Shown: one piece after another, positions 60,461 to 64,000 of the stretch | Layout: every line of letters begins with the position of its first letter | How positions within the stretch are numbered: the first letter of the stretch is position 1 | NCBI GenBank assembly: GCA_002707495.1 | Contig: PAMZ01000003.1 | Location: 62,001-126,000, forward strand | Length of the DNA stretch: 64,000 bases | Direction: 5' to 3' | DNA from: Halobacteriovoraceae bacterium | GTDB taxonomy: Bacteria; Bdellovibrionota; Bacteriovoracia; Bacteriovoracales; Bacteriovoracaceae | Position numbers and translations under genes: made by a program | The notes under the pieces: generated by a model | What the model was told of the DNA's origin: nothing | The model's input: only the letters and a program-made list of their open reading frames with translations | Databases searched by the model: none

Positions 60461-61678
60461 ATGCTTCAGCAAACTGATTCAGAAATTTATGAAATCATCC
60501 AAAAAGAAAAGAACCGCCAAGAGTTCGGTTTGGAACTAATCGCCTCAGAGAATTATTGTTCAAAAGCAGTCATGGAGGCTCAAGGAAGTTGCCTAACTAA
60601 TAAATACGCTGAAGGATACCCAGCAAAAAGATATTACGGAGGCTGCGAGTTTGTAGATCAAGCAGAGCAGCTAGCAATAGATAGGGCCAAGAAAATTTTT
60701 AACTGCGAGTATGCCAATGTTCAACCCCACTCGGGATCACAAGCTAATATGGCTGTCTATTTTGCCTGTTTAAACCCTGGGGATACAGTTTTAGGTATGT
60801 CCTTAGATGAAGGTGGTCATTTGACTCATGGATCTCCTGTTAACTTTTCAGGCAAGCTATTTAATTTTGTCAGTTATGGTCTAGATCCTGAGACAGAGGA
60901 AATTGATTATGAACGCATGGAGCAGCTTGCAAAAGAGAATAATCCAAAGCTTATCGTAGGGGGAGCTTCTGCTTATGCCAAGACAATAGATTTTGAGAGA
61001 ATGAGAGCAATCGCAAACCGAGTCGGTGCTTTATTTATGGTAGATATGGCCCATATTGCAGGACTTGTCGCGGCAGGCGTACACCCCTCTCCTATCGGTC
61101 TTGCTGACTTTGTTACCAGTACCACTCACAAAACCCTAAGAGGGCCAAGGGGGGGTCTCATTTTATCTAACGAAACATGGGGTAAAAAACTTAATTCTAA
61201 TATTTTTCCCGGAATTCAAGGCGGTCCATTAGAGCATGTTATAGCAGCTAAAGCAGTTGCATTTGGGGAAGCTTTAAGACCTGAGTTTAAAGAATATCAA
61301 CAACAAGTTGTAAGAAACGCCCAAGCACTCGCAAAAGGTTTAATGGCGAAAGGGATAGATCTCGTTTCGGGAGGAACTGAAAACCATTTGGTTTTGGTAA
61401 AAACAGACTCAGTTAACCTCTCAGGTAAAGAAGCTGAAGCCATTATGGATGAGGTTCATCTCACATGTAATAAAAATATGATTCCACGAGATAGTAGATC
61501 ACCTTTCGTAACATCAGGAATAAGATTGGGAACACCTGCTGTTACAACCAGAGGCTTAAAAGAAGAGCACATGGAAAAGCTTGCTGTGTGGATACACTCT
61601 GCCTTAACCAATGAAAGCTCTCGAGCTGAGATACGAGCTTCAGTAAAATCTTTGTGTGAAGAATACCCGGTTTATTAA
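60461..61678 (+). CDS. glyA: Serine hydroxymethyltransferase
   Basis: The 405-residue PLP enzyme turns serine and tetrahydrofolate into glycine and methylene-[22 protein letters not shown] and [18 protein letters not shown] are family signatures; the PLP Lys is in [31 protein letters not shown] follows. It is slightly shorter than E. coli GlyA (417). AAAGGACC precedes the ATG. A Kazal-type gene follows 15 nt downstream. Confidence 0.97.
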   Translation: MLQQTDSEIYEIIQKEKNRQEFGLELIASENYCSKAVMEAQGSCLTNKYAEGYPAKRYYGGCEFVDQAEQLAIDRAKKIFNCEYANVQPHSGSQANMAVYFACLNPGDTVLGMSLDEGGHLTHGSPVNFSGKLFNFVSYGLDPETEEIDYERMEQLAKENNPKLIVGGASAYAKTIDFERMRAIANRVGALFMVDMAHIAGLVAAGVHPSPIGLADFVTSTTHKTLRGPRGGLILSNETWGKKLNSNIFPGIQGGPLEHVIAAKAVAFGEALRPEFKEYQQQVVRNAQALAKGLMAKGIDLVSGGTENHLVLVKTDSVNLSGKEAEAIMDEVHLTCNKNMIPRDSRSPFVTSGIRLGTPAVTTRGLKEEHMEKLAVWIHSALTNESSRAEIRASVKSLCEEYPVY

Positions 61679-61693
61679 AAAAGGATTTTTATA

Positions 61694-61972
61694 ATGAAAA
61701 AATTAATTTTATGTCTTTGTCTTTCTAGCCTATTTGTAGCCTGTGATAAAAAGCCCACAGAAGATCCTGCAAAAACAGTAATTAACCCTTCTTCAAGCAG
61801 TGTTGACGAAGAAACAGAACAAGCTGAGACAGGAATTATCGAAGAAAACGACTCCTGCATTTGTACTAAAGAGTACAATCCAGTTTGTGGTTCAAATGGA
61901 CAAACTTATCCCTCTGGGTGCCAGGCAAAATGTGATGGTGTTACAAGCTTTACCGAAGGTTCATGCAACTAA
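61694..61972 (+). CDS. Kazal-type protease-inhibitor lipoprotein
   Basis: The 92-residue product has a lipoprotein signal (CLCLSSLFVACDKKP; lipobox FVAC), a short polar linker and one Kazal domain. The domain reads CICTKEYNPVCGSNGQTYPS, then GCQAKCDGVTSFTEGSCN, with six cysteines in Kazal spacing and the conserved PVCGSNGxTY. Kazal domains block serine proteases. A surface-anchored inhibitor could protect the cell from its own secreted proteases or from those of others. It lies 15 nt after glyA and is probably co-transcribed, though the functions are unrelated. Confidence 0.9.
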   Translation: MKKLILCLCLSSLFVACDKKPTEDPAKTVINPSSSSVDEETEQAETGIIEENDSCICTKEYNPVCGSNGQTYPSGCQAKCDGVTSFTEGSCN

Positions 61973-62088
61973 TTTAGAGTTACGAAAAGACCTGTTGTAA
62001 AATTACAATCAAAGATACGAGCAAGATAAAGTCTTTTAATAGAATCATATAATATGTCTCAAATAGTAGTGTGTTATTAAAGCTTACC

Positions 62089-62117
62089 AGCGTAAAACCA
62101 GCTTGGTCAAGTACGCT
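62089..62117 (+). promoter_or_regulatory. Bulged hairpin in the gap before nrdR
   Basis: An outer stem AGCGTA/TACGCT and an inner stem ACCA/TGGT around GCT form a compact hairpin, about 100 nt before nrdR. No T run follows, so it is not an intrinsic terminator. The 246-nt gap between the Kazal gene and nrdR shows no coding frame. Role unknown. Confidence 0.35.
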
Positions 62118-62218
62118 TTGGGGTCCGAGATAACGCGTTGCCACTAGTGTCAGCTATAGCCTTTTGCAGTTTACAACCACAATATTTAGGGGTAGATTTG
62201 CCAAAACGCGAGGTTACT

Positions 62219-62698
62219 ATGAGATGTCCATTTTGTGATGCAAACGATACAAAAGTAGTAGATTCTAGGATTTTAAAAGAAGGATTCTCCGTTAGAAGAC
62301 GCCGAAAATGCGAATCTTGCGAGAAAAGATATACTACTTACGAGACGATCGAAATTAGTATGCCAAATATTGTAAAACTTGATGGCAGAAGAGAACCATT
62401 CAACCGAGAGAAAATCCTAAGCGGAATTCAAAAAGCTTGTCAAAAACGACCCATCTCGACTGAGCAAATTGATCGAATCGTTGAAAATATTGAAAAGAAT
62501 ATTCGTGATATTTCTACGAAGGAAGTTAGTACTCAAGAGATCGGAAAAATACTCATGATGTATCTTAGAAACTTAGACCCTGTAGCTTATATAAGATTTG
62601 CATCTGTTTATAGGAAGTTTCAGGATGTTGAAGAGTTTGTTCACGATATTCAATCTAATGAACAACAGTTCACTATAAGTGAAAGTCATGAACAATAG
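62219..62698 (+). CDS. nrdR: Transcriptional repressor NrdR
   Basis: The 159-residue regulator represses ribonucleotide reductase genes. A zinc ribbon opens the protein (MRCPFCDANDTKVVDSR, then CESCEKRYTTYE), followed by an ATP-cone domain (GRREPFNREKILSGIQKAC; VAYIRFASVYRKF). A longer frame from 62138 adds 27 residues; the ATG at 62219 follows GAGG and gives the invariant MxCPxC start. It overlaps nusB by 11 nt. Confidence 0.96.
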   Translation: MRCPFCDANDTKVVDSRILKEGFSVRRRRKCESCEKRYTTYETIEISMPNIVKLDGRREPFNREKILSGIQKACQKRPISTEQIDRIVENIEKNIRDISTKEVSTQEIGKILMMYLRNLDPVAYIRFASVYRKFQDVEEFVHDIQSNEQQFTISESHEQ

Positions 62699-63125
62699 CC
62701 TGATTCGAGAGTTCTCATTTCTCTATCTCTTTCACTTGCAGCTCCCTATTTTTGAATCTGTAAGAAATGAGCTTTCAACTTCTCAAGATGATCTAAGGGA
62801 CTCTATGCAGGAGTTTAGAGGGACAACAGACATCAACTTGTCGGCTGAAGAATTCAAAGAGAGCATTCTTCGAATTCAAAAAGTTTCGGAGAATATTAAA
62901 ACTTTGGAAGAAAGTATTACTCCCTTTCTTAAGAACTGGACACTTGAACGAATCTCTAAAGTTGATCGAACTCTCCTCATATTATCCACTAGTGAACTCA
63001 AAAATTTTGATACACCTCCCAAGGTTGTGATTAACGAAGGTATTGAGTTGGCTAAGAAGTATGGTAGCGAAGAGTCACCGAAATTTGTGAACGCAATTCT
63101 AGATAAGATCGCTAAAAGCAACTAA
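62688..63125 (+). CDS. nusB: Transcription antitermination protein NusB
   Basis: The 145-residue helical protein matches NusB: REFSFLYLFHLQL at the N-terminus (the family's RExAxQxL region), WTLERISKVDRTLLILSTSEL, then PPKVVINEGIELAKKYGSEE and KFVNAILDKIAK at the end. NusB binds boxA RNA with NusE in rRNA antitermination. A GTG at 62679 is an alternative start three codons upstream. It overlaps nrdR, a common pairing. Confidence 0.93.
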   Translation: MNNSLIREFSFLYLFHLQLPIFESVRNELSTSQDDLRDSMQEFRGTTDINLSAEEFKESILRIQKVSENIKTLEESITPFLKNWTLERISKVDRTLLILSTSELKNFDTPPKVVINEGIELAKKYGSEESPKFVNAILDKIAKSN

Positions 63126-63535
63126 TGGACAAACGCATCCCGGATTTATCCCAATATATTACTCCTGAAACTGCGGGCATTATCTGGTTTACAGATGAGC
63201 CACTAAAGTATTCCACACCTGGAGTTTATGAATTCAACTACCTTCTAGATGGTTTACTAGTAAAATCCATGGAGGAAAACTCTGAGAAAATAAATTCTTC
63301 AAACTTTTTTCTAGGAGACAGCTTTGGACTTCCTTTCTTCATAGGCCATTGTGTCATTAAAGAGAAGTCTGACTTTAACCTGATTCACAATCACTTCAAA
63401 TTGTCAGAATCTTTTATCAAAGAGAATTCTACCGTTTATATCTATAACAAAAGCCAGAACACTGCTAACATCAATGTCCTAAAAGAGCTTAAATCCAAAT
63501 ACAAAATGGTTGAGTTTAAACATCTCAATATATAA
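63125..63535 (+). CDS. Hypothetical protein after nusB
   Basis: The 136-residue product has no signal peptide and no cysteines except one near residue 78 (GHCVIKEKSD). It alternates helix and strand segments (TAGIIWFTDEPLKYSTPGVY; NSTVYIYNKSQNTANINVL). I recognise no family. Its ATG overlaps the nusB stop (TAATG), so it is translated with nusB, and a YceI-like gene follows 9 nt later. Confidence 0.65.
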   Translation: MDKRIPDLSQYITPETAGIIWFTDEPLKYSTPGVYEFNYLLDGLLVKSMEENSEKINSSNFFLGDSFGLPFFIGHCVIKEKSDFNLIHNHFKLSESFIKENSTVYIYNKSQNTANINVLKELKSKYKMVEFKHLNI

Positions 63536-63544
63536 GGAGCCAAT

Positions 63545-64000
63545 ATGAAATCTTGTTTATTTTTAGTCCTTTTCTTAATCTGGACAGTAGCGTTTGCAGA
63601 GAATTGTACTTACAAGATGAGCGCAAAAGACGTAAACGTCAGCTGGGTTGCCTTCAAAACGCCCCTTAAGATTGGTGTAGGAGGAAAGTTTACCAAGCTA
63701 GGAGTTAAGGACCGCACAGCTGCAAGCTTCTCTGAACTTATTCAAGGAATTAAATTTAATATTGATACTGCTTCAACTGAAACTGGAAATAAAGACCGAG
63801 ATAAAAAAATTATCAAATACTTTTTTGAAAATATGGATAAAAGCGCAGATATTTCAGGAACAACTCTAGGTTATGAAAAGAAAGTTTTAAAAGTTCGATT
63901 TAATATGAACAAATATACGAGAGACGTTCCTCTAAGAGTAACGAAAACAGACTCTAGCTTTGAAGCAATTGGTGTCATCGATGTGTTTGACTTTGGTTTA
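63545..64000 (+). CDS. YceI-like secreted protein, 3' end cut off by the window
   Basis: The first 152 residues are seen. A signal peptide (MKSCLFLVLFLIWTVAFA) is followed by a lipocalin-like YceI start (VSWVAFKTPLKIGVGGKF), then IKFNIDTASTETGNKDRDK, which fits the family's D-x-x-S-x-D/T-x-N-x-x-RD segment, and AIGVIDVFDF. YceI proteins bind polyisoprenoid or other long lipids in the periplasm. AAGGAG lies 5 nt before the ATG. Confidence 0.8.
   Translation, partial: MKSCLFLVLFLIWTVAFAENCTYKMSAKDVNVSWVAFKTPLKIGVGGKFTKLGVKDRTAASFSELIQGIKFNIDTASTETGNKDRDKKIIKYFFENMDKSADISGTTLGYEKKVLKVRFNMNKYTRDVPLRVTKTDSSFEAIGVIDVFDFGL

Noticed and set aside
61973..62218. Known riboswitch or NrdR box before nrdR
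   Set aside because: A hairpin and a partial CACAATATTT are present, but I could not match any riboswitch class or the paired NrdR-box layout.

Overview
The window looks like ordinary chromosome of a low-GC (my estimate is high thirties percent), Gram-negative, Sec- and lipoprotein-rich bacterium. The mix suggests a Bdellovibrio-and-like organism, most likely the marine Bacteriovoracales/Halobacteriovorax side: many secreted proteins and lipoproteins with no recognisable family, a complete Na+-translocating NADH:quinone reductase, Mla and Lpt outer-membrane machinery, a secreted trypsin-like protease and a Kazal-type inhibitor. This placement is inference from gene content only. I saw no IS element, integrase, phage module, CRISPR array or rRNA.

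Layout. 1-10.7 kb holds envelope and secreted proteins: a cut-off cupin protein, an RND/MMPL exporter, a lipoprotein, and a minus-strand run of secreted proteins that includes an S1 protease with four tandem C-terminal modules and a pilin-like protein ending in an S74 chaperone domain. 10.7-11.2 kb is a gene-free stretch rich in hairpins, with tRNA-Arg(TCG) and a 21-bp duplicate of its 3' end. 11.2-15.1 kb is an operon of TPR lipoprotein, LysM protein and DUF368 polyprenyl-phosphate transporter. 15.1-22.5 kb holds a peroxiredoxin, an MBL hydrolase, a Ste24-like protease, a lipase-like hydrolase, a large lipoprotein, an outer-membrane protein and an OmpR-type regulator.

22.7-29.8 kb is a three-gene operon I could not match to a described system: a 1243-residue protein combining a circularly permuted ATP-grasp ligase region with an HExxH motif, a 679-residue partner, and a probable beta-barrel. 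29.8-36.9 kb is nqrABCDEF-apbE-nqrM on the minus strand. 37-46.5 kb carries a DEDD exonuclease/DinG-type helicase fusion, BolA and a monothiol glutaredoxin, an FAD oxidoreductase and a methyltransferase, holA-lptE, dciA and a TrmN6-like methyltransferase.

46.5-54.6 kb is one minus-strand block: aroK, a degenerate receiver protein, alr, mlaE, mlaF, mlaD and then a GYF-domain membrane protein whose frame is broken at an A12 and an A10 tract. If both tracts were read as 11 A, one 622-residue protein would result; this is the clearest oddity in the window. 54.6-59.9 kb is the conserved yceD-rpmF-fabH-fabD-fabG-acpP-fabF cluster, without plsX. 60.4-64 kb holds glyA, a Kazal-type lipoprotein, nrdR, nusB, an unknown protein and a cut-off YceI-like protein.

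Start codons were moved inward from the longest possible reading frame where a Shine-Dalgarno sequence, a lipobox or a neighbour's end argued for it; each case is noted.
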